Positions 1-6,676 of a stretch of 13,054 nucleotides of DNA are shown here, one piece after another. The stretch is taken from contig CALEIW010000194.1 in the NCBI GenBank assembly GCA_937876055.1, forward strand, positions 1 to 13,054. The letters run 5' to 3'. Source of the DNA: an uncultured euryarchaeote. GTDB lineage: Archaea; Thermoplasmatota; Poseidoniia; Poseidoniales; Thalassarchaeaceae. The notes under the pieces were generated by a model. That model saw nothing but the letters and a program-made list of their open reading frames with translations, was not told the DNA's origin and did no database searches. Within the stretch, counting starts at the first letter, position 1; each line of letters starts with the position of its first letter. The translations under genes and the position numbers were made by a program.

Positions 1-1050
1 ATGGATGGTATTGGAGATAATGCTGACACAGACGATGACAATGATGGATGGTCGGACGATGATGAGTCCGTTTGTGGAACGGACCCTAGGGACAGTTCGG
101 TTTTGCCAGATGATTACGATAGTGACATGATTTGTGATGTAGTCGATGATGATGACGACAATGATGGCGTCACTGATGATAACGATGTATTCCCAACGAA
201 TGCTGCGGAATGGTTGGATACAGACTTGGATGGTCTTGGTGATAACGAAGATACAGATGATGATGGTGATGGTTGGTCAGACTATGATGAGGTAAATTGC
301 TCAACGGATTCACTCGATGAAAGGTCCACGCCAATCGATTCTGATTCAGACACGGAATGTGACTTCCTAGATTTCGATGATGACGGTGACGGAGTGGAAG
401 ATGCCACAGACGTATTTCCTCTAGACCCATTCGAATCTAGTGACATGGATGGAGACGGTATAGGAGATAATTCGGACTCCGATAGGGATGGCGATGGAGT
501 CAACAATGATGAAGATGCATTCCCAAATAATCCTCTAGAAACTGCAGATACTGATAATGATGGAATTGGAGATAATTCAGATGATGATGATGATGGTGAT
601 GGATGGAGTGATGAGTACGAGATCTCTACTGGATATGACCCTCTAGACGCCTCATCGTCACCTGTAGATACAGACGGAGATGGAGTAACCGACAATTCAG
701 ATACAGATGATGACAATGATGGATTCTCTGATGCTGAAGAAGCAGCCTGCGCCTCTGATCCATTAGACCTCAATTCAGTACCAGCAAACTTCGATGGAGA
801 TAGTAAGTGTGACGAATTAGACGACGATGACGACAATGATGGTGTCGCCGACGTATTCGACGATTTCCAATTCGATTCATTAGAGCACAAAGATACCGAT
901 GGAGATGGCGAAGGAGATAATTCCGACTTTGACGATGACAACGATGGATGGTCCGATTATGCTGAACAGCAATGTCTGACAATTTCCACTGATGCTAGCA
1001 GTATTCCAGATGATTCAGATGGAGATGGAATTTGTGATCTCAATGAAGAT
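1..1050 (+). repeat. Tandem A/B modules, 120 bp and 105 bp, in the surface-protein gene
   Basis: The encoded protein is built from 40-residue (120 bp) and 35-residue (105 bp) modules in register. FP-type landmarks of module B fall at residues 64, 139, 174 and 289, giving spacings of 75, 35 and 115. These equal A+B, B and B+A+A exactly. Landmarks of module A (first Cys or its replacement) fall at 25, 100, 210, 250 and 325, giving 75, 110, 40 and 75. The DNA copies are diverged, so this is an old repeat array under length constraint, not a recent tandem duplication. Confidence 0.85.
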
Positions 1051-1134
1051 GACGATAGTGGATTATTACCTGGATTTGGCATCTTGACTGCAATTTCGAT
1101 GCTTAGCCTTGCGGCTTTCGCTAGAAGGAATTGA
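1..1134 (+). CDS. Asp-rich TSP3-like repeat surface protein with PGF-CTERM anchor (5' partial)
   Basis: The reading frame is open from base 1, and its first codons (MDGIGDN) lie inside a repeat, so the true start and signal peptide are upstream. The visible 377 residues are tandem acidic modules of the DxDxDG type, like thrombospondin type 3 repeats, which bind Ca2+ through Asp side chains. Two modules alternate. Module A (about 40 aa) has DGWSD, a Cys and a second Cys exactly 20 residues later. Module B (35 aa) has DGVxDxxDxFP and DTDxDGxGDN. Their order is A B A B B A A B A. Cysteines are at 25/45, 100/120, 250/270 and 325/345. The C-terminus has PGFG at 357-360, a hydrophobic stretch of about 13 residues, then ARRN, which is the layout of the archaeal PGF-CTERM sorting signal handled by archaeosortase A. 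I infer a Ca2+-stabilised stalk on the cell surface. Its N-terminal head and its ligand are unknown. The stop codon lies one base from the 3' end of tRNA-Asn. Confidence 0.85.
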   Translation: MDGIGDNADTDDDNDGWSDDDESVCGTDPRDSSVLPDDYDSDMICDVVDDDDDNDGVTDDNDVFPTNAAEWLDTDLDGLGDNEDTDDDGDGWSDYDEVNCSTDSLDERSTPIDSDSDTECDFLDFDDDGDGVEDATDVFPLDPFESSDMDGDGIGDNSDSDRDGDGVNNDEDAFPNNPLETADTDNDGIGDNSDDDDDGDGWSDEYEISTGYDPLDASSSPVDTDGDGVTDNSDTDDDNDGFSDAEEAACASDPLDLNSVPANFDGDSKCDELDDDDDNDGVADVFDDFQFDSLEHKDTDGDGEGDNSDFDDDNDGWSDYAEQQCLTISTDASSIPDDSDGDGICDLNEDDDSGLLPGFGILTAISMLSLAAFARRN

Positions 1135-1135
1135 G

Positions 1136-1211
1136 TGGCGCCGACAGCAGGACTCGAACCTGCGACCTGCGGATTAACAGTCCGCCGCTCCACCAACTAA
1201 GCTATGTCGGC
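1136..1211 (-). tRNA. tRNA-Asn(GTT)
   Basis: On the minus strand a full cloverleaf can be drawn. The acceptor stem is GCCGACA paired with TGTCGGC, followed by discriminator G and an encoded CCA (plus-strand bases 1136-1138). The D arm carries TAGCTTAGTTGG, the anticodon stem CGGAC/GTCCG type closes a loop with GTT (bases 1178-1176), and the T arm contains GGTTCGAGTCC. Counting from base 1211, the anticodon falls at positions 34-36 without gaps. There is no intron. The gene faces the surface-protein gene, with one base between that stop codon and the CCA end. Confidence 0.97.
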
Positions 1212-1267
1212 CTAGCCTGCGGCTGGAACATTCCTTCATCAATCAATCGCTAACGAGGGCAGGAGAA

Positions 1268-1273
1268 ATTATA
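1268..1273 (-). promoter_or_regulatory. TATA box, probable tRNA-Asn promoter
   Basis: Minus-strand TATAAT lies just after the guaAB stop codon and about 60 bases upstream of the tRNA 5' end. Archaeal TATA boxes sit about 25 bases from the start of transcription, which would put the start near 1245 and leave a leader of roughly 35 bases for RNase P to remove. It is the best TATA match between guaAB and the tRNA. Read-through from guaAB is the alternative. Confidence 0.4.
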
Positions 1274-1282
1274 CGATTTGAA

Positions 1283-2227
1283 TTACTCCCATTCGATAGT
1301 ACCTGGTGGTTTATGAGTGATATCGTAGACTACTCTATTCACCTGACCTTTCAGAGAATTTGTAATTTCTGTGCTAATTGCTGAAAGCACATCATGTGGT
1401 ATTGGGGAATAGCGTGCCGACATACCATCAAGACTTGTTACTGCGCGAACAACGACTGTTTCGCCATGCACTCTGGCATCACCATGAACGCCAACAGAGC
1501 GAACCGGAAGGAGTGCGGCAAAGTATTGCCAAGGAAGATCGCAAATCCCTTCCTCCGCCGCCTCTCTTAGTCTAGTCTCCACGATGTGACAGGCTTCACG
1601 ACAGGCCTCAACACGAGGCCGCGTTAAATCGCCGAGAACTCGAACTGCCAATCCAGGACCCGGGAATGGTTGCCTTTCACTTGACTTGATACCGAGTTGT
1701 CTAGCGATTTGGCGAACCTCATCCTTGTAGAATTCGCGCAGAGGTTCGACAATTTTCAAATCGACGTCTTCGGGCAATCCTCCTACATTGTGATGACTTT
1801 TGATGACATCTCGTTCGCCACCACCTGATTCAATCCAATCAGGTGCAATGGTTCCTTGAACGAGAAATTTTGCACCGCAGTTGCTTTGTTCTTCCTCAAA
1901 AACTCGAATGAATTGTTCACCGATTACCTTGCGCTTTTCTTCCGGATCAGTGATTCCTTCGAGATTACTAAAGAAACGATCAGAAGCATCAACGACTTGG
2001 AGTTCGATTCCCATTTCCTTGAACATCTCACGAACTTCTTCTGTCTCTCCTTTGCGCATGAATCCTGTATCGACATAGACACAATGGAGTAGGCTACCTA
2101 CAGCACGGTGGGCTAATACCGCTGCAACCGAGCTGTCGATACCTCCTGAACAGGCAATGATTGCAGTATCATCAATTTGTGATTCCAGTGCTTCGATCGC
2201 CTCATCGACTAGCATCTGGGTGTTCAT
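1283..2227 (-). CDS. guaAB: GMP synthase (glutamine-hydrolysing) subunit B, ATP-pyrophosphatase
   Basis: This subunit activates XMP with ATP and aminates it to GMP, the last step of guanine nucleotide synthesis. The ammonia comes from a separate glutaminase subunit (the archaeal split form), which is not in this window. From the ATG chosen here the protein has 314 residues, close to the usual ~310. The PP-loop SGGIDSS is at 27-33, and the ATP-PPase core follows. The C-terminal dimerisation and XMP-binding part contains a PFPGPGLAVRVLG motif and ends HKPPGTIEWE, typical of the family. An upstream GTG at 2239 overlaps the purE stop as GTGA. I prefer the ATG at 2227 because GGGGTGA on the minus strand sits about eight bases before it, a good match to the archaeal anti-Shine-Dalgarno sequence, and the N-terminus then matches family length. 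It is co-transcribed with purE. Confidence 0.95.
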   Translation of the reverse strand: MNTQMLVDEAIEALESQIDDTAIIACSGGIDSSVAAVLAHRAVGSLLHCVYVDTGFMRKGETEEVREMFKEMGIELQVVDASDRFFSNLEGITDPEEKRKVIGEQFIRVFEEEQSNCGAKFLVQGTIAPDWIESGGGERDVIKSHHNVGGLPEDVDLKIVEPLREFYKDEVRQIARQLGIKSSERQPFPGPGLAVRVLGDLTRPRVEACREACHIVETRLREAAEEGICDLPWQYFAALLPVRSVGVHGDARVHGETVVVRAVTSLDGMSARYSPIPHDVLSAISTEITNSLKGQVNRVVYDITHKPPGTIEWE

Positions 2228-2235
2228 CAATGACT

Positions 2236-2709
2236 TCACCCCTGAATAGATTCATCGTCAGAAATCACTTTTGCAGTCATCGCTGATCTGTAATCGGCAT
2301 ATGCTGCAGCTAGAGATTCGTTGGAAGTAGCAAGAATTTGTACAGCCAAAGCACCGGCATTATCTCCACGGTCTACACCTACAGTTGCAACTGGCATCCC
2401 CGGTGGCATTTGAACGATCGATAGAAGAGAATCGAGAGGCACCTTTCCACCGACTGGAACGCCGATTACCGGCTTTGTGGTCATCGAGGCTATTACTCCA
2501 GGGAGTGCTGCTGCGACACCTGCCATTCCAATGAAAACCTGACAACCATCGGCTTCTGCTTTCTCAATTATTCCTTCCAAATATTTGGGTGCTCGATGGG
2601 CTGATGCAACTCTAATTTGGTAGCTGACATTGAACTTTTCCAGCACCCCTTTGCATTTCTCAGCGATTGGCATGTCTGACTTGGAACCTAGAACAACACA
2701 TATGTCCAT
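2236..2709 (-). CDS. purE: N5-carboxyaminoimidazole ribonucleotide mutase (class I PurE)
   Basis: PurE moves the carboxyl group from N5-CAIR to C4, giving CAIR in de novo purine synthesis. The 157-residue length and motifs fit the class I single-domain enzyme: GSKSD at 8-12 (phosphate and substrate loop), SAHR at 36-39 with the catalytic-type His38, AGVAAALPG at 63-71, and SIVQMPPGMPVATVGV at about 97-112. Bacterial class I enzymes usually read AAHLPG where this one reads AAALPG; the change sits in a substrate-side loop, and I believe it also occurs in other archaea. The last ~15 residues are a weakly conserved acidic tail. purE is followed directly by guaAB, so the two form a purine operon. 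No purK is present in the window. A TATA-like box sits 25 bases before the ATG, which suggests a leaderless transcript. Confidence 0.95.
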   Translation of the reverse strand: MDICVVLGSKSDMPIAEKCKGVLEKFNVSYQIRVASAHRAPKYLEGIIEKAEADGCQVFIGMAGVAAALPGVIASMTTKPVIGVPVGGKVPLDSLLSIVQMPPGMPVATVGVDRGDNAGALAVQILATSNESLAAAYADYRSAMTAKVISDDESIQG

Positions 2710-2730
2710 GCAACAGCGTATAACGGCCGG

Positions 2731-2736
2731 TTAAAA
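2731..2736 (-). promoter_or_regulatory. TATA-like box for the purE-guaAB operon
   Basis: Minus-strand TTTTAA is centred about 25 bases upstream of the purE ATG at 2709, in a 55-bp gap after the previous gene. That spacing would start transcription at or within a base or two of the ATG, and no Shine-Dalgarno sequence precedes it. A leaderless mRNA is the simplest reading. Confidence 0.45.
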
Positions 2737-2764
2737 TGCCTGCCGAAAGCAACGACTGCAAAAT

Positions 2765-3625
2765 CTACTCATCAGTTGTTGCAAGAAACCTCTCCGGCCA
2801 CGCCTCTCCAGCAATCAGCAATGGTGGCGAGGAAAGAAGAGAAGCAAAGCGGAGGTCTGAAACAAATGTGTCGGAAAATGCGTCATGTATTGTACCTACA
2901 CGATGCATAAGAGTGAATGCCACAAAACTTGAGTCGCCTCGAGTTACTCCAATTAAATTCGCTGTATATTCAGGAAGTGCTCCCTGCCACCGTGCGAGTG
3001 TACCGTTTCTGAAATTAGTTGAAACGCTCATCCAACCATCATTTAGCACTGCTTCGGAGTAGTCTTCTGGATTGATTGGAAGAAGCCACCGAGCAGAGTT
3101 CTCACCTGCCACTGAAATAAGGTTCTGAATTGTGCGGTATTGGGCGATGGCAAAAAGCAAAAACGAAAGCCAACCTAAGCGACTATCGATCAGAATATGT
3201 AGTAGGAAAAATATTGCAGCGGGAAGTATTAGTAAGATGTCAAAGGGATAGAATTTTTTCAATAGCCCTTCAATGGGAATCGGTAAACCATCTTGTAATT
3301 TCCAAAAACCAAGTAACAATAGAAACCAGCTAGCAGAGAATAGCGATATTGCCACCAATTGGTCATCTGGAGTGCGCCCCGGAAATGCCAAAGGTATAGC
3401 GGAAGCGATGAAAAAAAATGGAGCCCATGCTGTTGTGTAGAGTATTCTTGGCCCTAATGGCTGTAACCTTTGTCTCATCCAACCTCTATCAACTTCAGAG
3501 GCAGAGGCTAGTTCCCAGTTTTCGGAAGGATTTTCTTCTCCAATTAGATTCTCAGGAGTTGATTCGCTAGCAGGATACCATAGGGATTGACCCCTCATCC
3601 ATTCCGAGTCGCGAGCCCCCTTCAC
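2765..3625 (-). CDS. Unrecognised four-helix membrane protein
   Basis: I do not recognise this family. The 286-residue protein has a hydrophilic N-terminus of about 58 residues with no signal peptide. Hydrophobic helices follow at roughly 61-81, 91-108, 127-146 and 150-166, and then a soluble C-terminal domain of about 115 residues (172-286). Basic residues RQRLQPLGPR precede helix 1, so the N-terminus is probably cytoplasmic, and with four helices the C-terminal domain would be too. No catalytic motif is evident, and the soluble part has no cysteine. The start is GTG at 3625: an AT-rich box (minus-strand AAATAT) lies about 25 bases before it, as for a leaderless transcript. The ATG at 3598 (residue 10) is the alternative. 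It lies between gcvPB and purE on the same strand, with 58 and 55 bases of flank, so it may be its own unit. Confidence 0.75.
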   Translation of the reverse strand: MKGARDSEWMRGQSLWYPASESTPENLIGEENPSENWELASASEVDRGWMRQRLQPLGPRILYTTAWAPFFFIASAIPLAFPGRTPDDQLVAISLFSASWFLLLLGFWKLQDGLPIPIEGLLKKFYPFDILLILPAAIFFLLHILIDSRLGWLSFLLFAIAQYRTIQNLISVAGENSARWLLPINPEDYSEAVLNDGWMSVSTNFRNGTLARWQGALPEYTANLIGVTRGDSSFVAFTLMHRVGTIHDAFSDTFVSDLRFASLLSSPPLLIAGEAWPERFLATTDE

Positions 3626-3646
3626 GACACACGCGTTAGGTTGCTC

Positions 3647-3652
3647 ATATTT
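3647..3652 (-). promoter_or_regulatory. TATA-like box upstream of the membrane-protein gene
   Basis: Minus-strand AAATAT is centred about 25 bases upstream of the GTG at 3625, inside the 58-bp gap after gcvPB. The spacing matches a leaderless archaeal promoter and supports the GTG start over the internal ATG. Confidence 0.4.
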
Positions 3653-3683
3653 GGTTCGCGCAGATTGAATTCTGTGTTAGATA

Positions 3684-5180
3684 TCAATCGTCGAATTGCT
3701 TACGCAATACTAGACTTCTAGCCGCAAGTACTTCATCCACCCGCCTAACATCTGTATCATGTGGTGCAGATTGAACTACTTCTGGATCTTCGCTCAGAAT
3801 TGTCAAGAAGTCAGAAGCGAATTTATCCAATACTTCCCGGCTTTCGGTTTCAGTTGGTTCTATCATCAAACATTCTGGAACAATCATCGGGAAGTAAAGA
3901 GTTGGTGACATATAGCCATAATCGAGTAGGCGTTTTGCAATATCTTTTCCTGTAACTCCAGTGGTTTCCTTTAGAGGCATCATGCTCAATGTAAATTCAT
4001 GCTTGACAAAATCGGCAGGCGCACCATCTACGGGCATTGAGTGAATGGAGTTCAACTGTTCTTGGGTTGGATTCATGATTTGGTGTCTGAGATAATTCGC
4101 ATTCAAAACAGCGTGCTCACTCATCAATTCCAATTCTCTACCATATCGGCGATAGTATGCCCATGCTCGAACAACTGCCCCGGCATTTCCATGCCACTGC
4201 TGTACCTTGCCGATAGAATCGGTCGGGGTTCGCCAAAAGTAGCGATAACCATCTCCTGTAGCACCACCGTCTGCAGCCTCTTCTCTGTCAGCAATTGGAG
4301 ATGGAAGGAAGTCGGCTAGATGTGCCTTTACTCCGATTGGGCCACTTCCTGGACCTCCGCCACCATGTGGCTGACTGAAGGTCTTGTGAAGATTATAGTG
4401 CACTGCATCGAATCCCATTCTACCTGGGTCTGTTTTGCCTAGAATTGCATTGAAGTTGGCTCCATCATAGTACATTTGACCGCCCGCGGCGTGAACGATT
4501 TCTGCCGCTTCCGCTATTTCAGGCTCAAAGATTCCAAGCGTGCTTGGATTGGTAATCATCATCGCCGCTGTGTCATCTCCAACCGCGGCTCTAAGGGCAT
4601 CGAGATCTAGACGTCCGTCTTCACCGCTTGGAATTTCTACAATTTCGTAACCACACATTGCGGCAGATGCAGGGTTTGTTCCATGAGCTGAATCGGGTAC
4701 AATCACCTTGTCTCGTTGGACGTCGCCATTTCGGCGATGGTATTCCTGAATACATCGAATTGCAGTGAACTCTCCTTGTGCTCCAGCTACTGGTTGCAGG
4801 GTTACTTCATCCATTCCAGCACAAATCGCCAACATTTCCTGCATCTCATAGTAGATGGAAAGTAAACCTTGAATTTGATGCTCAGGTTGTAATGGATGTA
4901 TCCTATCAATTCCGGGTAGTTGTACAACCCTTTCATTGATTCTTGGATTGTGCTTCATAGTACAGGACCCTAGTGGATAAAATCCTGTATCAATTCCAAA
5001 ATTACGTTGTGACAATAATGTGTAATGGCGGACTAATTCCGGCTCACTGGCTCGAGGCCATCGAGGAAGATTAGAGCGACGTAAAGAAGTCGGTACAGTG
5101 TTTATTGCATCCTCCTTCATTGGTTCTGGTTGAGACCAGCCAGAGCCCTTTGCTCCGTTAAACTCGAAGATATCACTCAT
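3684..5180 (-). CDS. gcvPB: Glycine dehydrogenase (decarboxylating) subunit 2
   Basis: This is the PLP-carrying half of the split P protein of glycine cleavage. It decarboxylates glycine and passes the aminomethyl group to the lipoyl arm of GcvH. The length is 498 residues, normal for the subunit. Family landmarks are NFGIDTGFYPLGSCTMK near the N-terminus (about 61-76), DSAHGTNPASAA (about 163-174), YYDGANFN, and HYNLHKTFSQPHGGGGPG, in which the Lys (about residue 266) forms the Schiff base with PLP. The C-terminal half has the usual SMMPLKE, YFPMIVPECLMIEPTETES segment. The start chosen is ATG at 5180, which overlaps the gcvPA stop as ATGA and follows a perfect GGAGGTG ribosome-binding site. 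A longer GTG-type start at 5201 would add seven residues inside gcvPA and is less likely. Subunits 1 and 2 are translationally coupled. Confidence 0.96.
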   Translation of the reverse strand: MSDIFEFNGAKGSGWSQPEPMKEDAINTVPTSLRRSNLPRWPRASEPELVRHYTLLSQRNFGIDTGFYPLGSCTMKHNPRINERVVQLPGIDRIHPLQPEHQIQGLLSIYYEMQEMLAICAGMDEVTLQPVAGAQGEFTAIRCIQEYHRRNGDVQRDKVIVPDSAHGTNPASAAMCGYEIVEIPSGEDGRLDLDALRAAVGDDTAAMMITNPSTLGIFEPEIAEAAEIVHAAGGQMYYDGANFNAILGKTDPGRMGFDAVHYNLHKTFSQPHGGGGPGSGPIGVKAHLADFLPSPIADREEAADGGATGDGYRYFWRTPTDSIGKVQQWHGNAGAVVRAWAYYRRYGRELELMSEHAVLNANYLRHQIMNPTQEQLNSIHSMPVDGAPADFVKHEFTLSMMPLKETTGVTGKDIAKRLLDYGYMSPTLYFPMIVPECLMIEPTETESREVLDKFASDFLTILSEDPEVVQSAPHDTDVRRVDEVLAARSLVLRKQFDD

Positions 5181-6544
5181 GCAGACACCTCCTCGACCCA
5201 AGCGGAAAGAGCAGAAACGAGTGCATCGATATCCGATTTTGTAGTTCTTTCATCACAGCCGATTAACAAGCAGGATGACATTGAATCCCACCATTCACCC
5301 ATAGGGAATCCGCCAAGAACTCCAGCCGCATCCATGTGAGTGACTGCATCGCTTGCATCACTTGGTAACTTGACAGCAAACTCTCGGAAATTAGGAGTAT
5401 CAGGGTCGACTAACTCGACTCCATTAATCCCGCATATGGCTTGCTTTGCTATTTCGGTTGTAGCGGCAACACGAAGGGCTAGTCTCTCCAAACCTTCTGG
5501 TCCGAGAAGTGCCATGTGCATTGCTCCCATTAAAGCGATTAGAGTTTCATTGGAACAAATATTGGAAGTTGCTCTGTGTCGACGAATATGTTGCTCGCGA
5601 GTTGATAGTGTCAAAGTGAAAGCATCCTTACCATCTTCGTCGAGGGTTTTACCAACAATTCTTCCAGGCATCAGCCTAAGGTAGTCCTTCTTGCAAGCAA
5701 ATAGGCCGTAGATTGGTCCACCAGCAGTCGGCCCTATTCCAAATGGTTGACCTTCTCCTACTACGATATCAGCACCGTAATTTCCGGGGGCTTCCACTAT
5801 CCCAAGAGATACAGCGTCAACCCCGACGATTAGAGCTGTGTTTTCTCCGATGATTTCCTTCAAGCGAGTAATACCTTCATCGAGTTCCCCAAAGGCATTA
5901 GGTTGTTCGACATAAACCGCACAAGCCCCTTCTGCCGAAGATGCGGCTTCTAGGTTTACTCTACCATTTGAATCGTGTTCTAAAGTACGCAATTCTATTC
6001 CTACTCCTTGGGTGTAATTCTCGATTACAGACAATCGATGAGGGGGTACAAATTGTGAGACGTAGACTACTCCTTTCTGAGTGGCTTTGCGGCCTTTTAC
6101 TCGAACCGCACAAGTAATGGCTTCTGCCGCGGCTGTGCTAGCATCATACATCGATACGTTTGATACAGGCAACCCGACTAATTCTGACACCATTGTCTGG
6201 AATTCCCACATAGCCTGTAGCATTCCTTGGCTGACCTCTGGCTGGTAAGGTGTGTAGGAGGTCAGGAACTCTCCACGAGTTGCGAGCATAGGCACCATAG
6301 TTGGAACAAAGTTTCGAGCCAGACCAGCAGAAAGGAAGGATGGTCTGGAATCAAGATCTATATTGGCTCCGAGTAAATGTTGTGCATCTGCCCAAATTTC
6401 CTCTTCGGATTGGGGTTCCCGCAGAGGTAATCGATCAACTCTACGGACGCCTTCTGGTATGTCTGAAAATAGATCATCAATCGACTTTAGCCCCATAGAA
6501 TCAAGCATCTCTTGCTCTCTACCTAGATTTGGTAATTGGTCCAT
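5177..6544 (-). CDS. gcvPA: Glycine dehydrogenase (decarboxylating) subunit 1
   Basis: This is the non-PLP-lysine half of the split P protein and forms the heterotetramer with GcvPB. The 455 residues match the ~440-450 of the family. Recognisable segments are SIDDLFSDIPEGVR near the N-terminus, the FLSAGLARNFVPTMVPMLATRGEFLTSYTPYQPEVSQGMLQAMWEFQT block (about 70-120), MYDASTAAAEA (about 132), GEGQPFGIGPTAGGPIYGLFAC (about 266-287), RLMPGRIVGKT and ICSNETLIALM. The start is ATG at 6544, because GAGGTG sits seven bases before it; the GTG two codons upstream would leave only one base of spacing. It is the first gene of the gcvPA-gcvPB pair. The 132 bp to the divergent SDR-like gene must hold its promoter, but I see no convincing TATA box there. 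gcvT lies 2.9 kb away on the same strand and is not contiguous. Confidence 0.95.
   Translation of the reverse strand: MDQLPNLGREQEMLDSMGLKSIDDLFSDIPEGVRRVDRLPLREPQSEEEIWADAQHLLGANIDLDSRPSFLSAGLARNFVPTMVPMLATRGEFLTSYTPYQPEVSQGMLQAMWEFQTMVSELVGLPVSNVSMYDASTAAAEAITCAVRVKGRKATQKGVVYVSQFVPPHRLSVIENYTQGVGIELRTLEHDSNGRVNLEAASSAEGACAVYVEQPNAFGELDEGITRLKEIIGENTALIVGVDAVSLGIVEAPGNYGADIVVGEGQPFGIGPTAGGPIYGLFACKKDYLRLMPGRIVGKTLDEDGKDAFTLTLSTREQHIRRHRATSNICSNETLIALMGAMHMALLGPEGLERLALRVAATTEIAKQAICGINGVELVDPDTPNFREFAVKLPSDASDAVTHMDAAGVLGGFPMGEWWDSMSSCLLIGCDERTTKSDIDALVSALSAWVEEVSA
5186..5192 (-). promoter_or_regulatory. Ribosome-binding site of gcvPB
   Basis: Minus-strand GGAGGTG lies five bases before the ATG at 5180, inside the 3' end of gcvPA. 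It fixes the gcvPB start at the ATGA overlap and not the upstream in-frame codon at 5201. Confidence 0.75.
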
Positions 6545-6551
6545 CCACACG

Positions 6552-6557
6552 CACCTC
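6552..6557 (-). promoter_or_regulatory. Ribosome-binding site of gcvPA
   Basis: Minus-strand GAGGTG is seven bases upstream of the ATG at 6544. It decides between that ATG and the GTG at 6550, which would have a spacing of one base. Confidence 0.65.
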
Positions 6558-6676
6558 TAGCCCTTGGGCGGTCCTGCTGAATTGCGGGTGGTGCTTCAAT
6601 GGTTCGTTCAACAATTCAAACACTACTTACCGACACACTCTTAGGTTATGGAAGAAAGTCAAGCATCGGTGATACA

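Noticed and set aside
1..3. ATG at base 1 as a true start codon
   Set aside because: The residues after it are a mid-module repeat sequence and there is no signal peptide, although the tail demands export. The gene must begin upstream.
282..941. Long Ser-rich open frame on the minus strand
   Set aside because: It is the antisense of the GAT/GAC-rich repeat gene, where Asp codons read as Ser/Ile on the other strand. It has low complexity, with no start context and no family.
957..1196. Minus-strand frame running through tRNA-Asn
   Set aside because: It crosses the tRNA and the surface-protein gene; RRTVNPQVAGSSPAV-type peptides are typical artefacts of translating tRNA genes.
2494..2521. Ala replacing the His of the PurE AAHLPG motif as a sign of lost activity
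   Set aside because: The GSKSD and SAHR motifs are intact, and I believe archaeal PurE sequences vary at this position, so it does not support a non-functional call.
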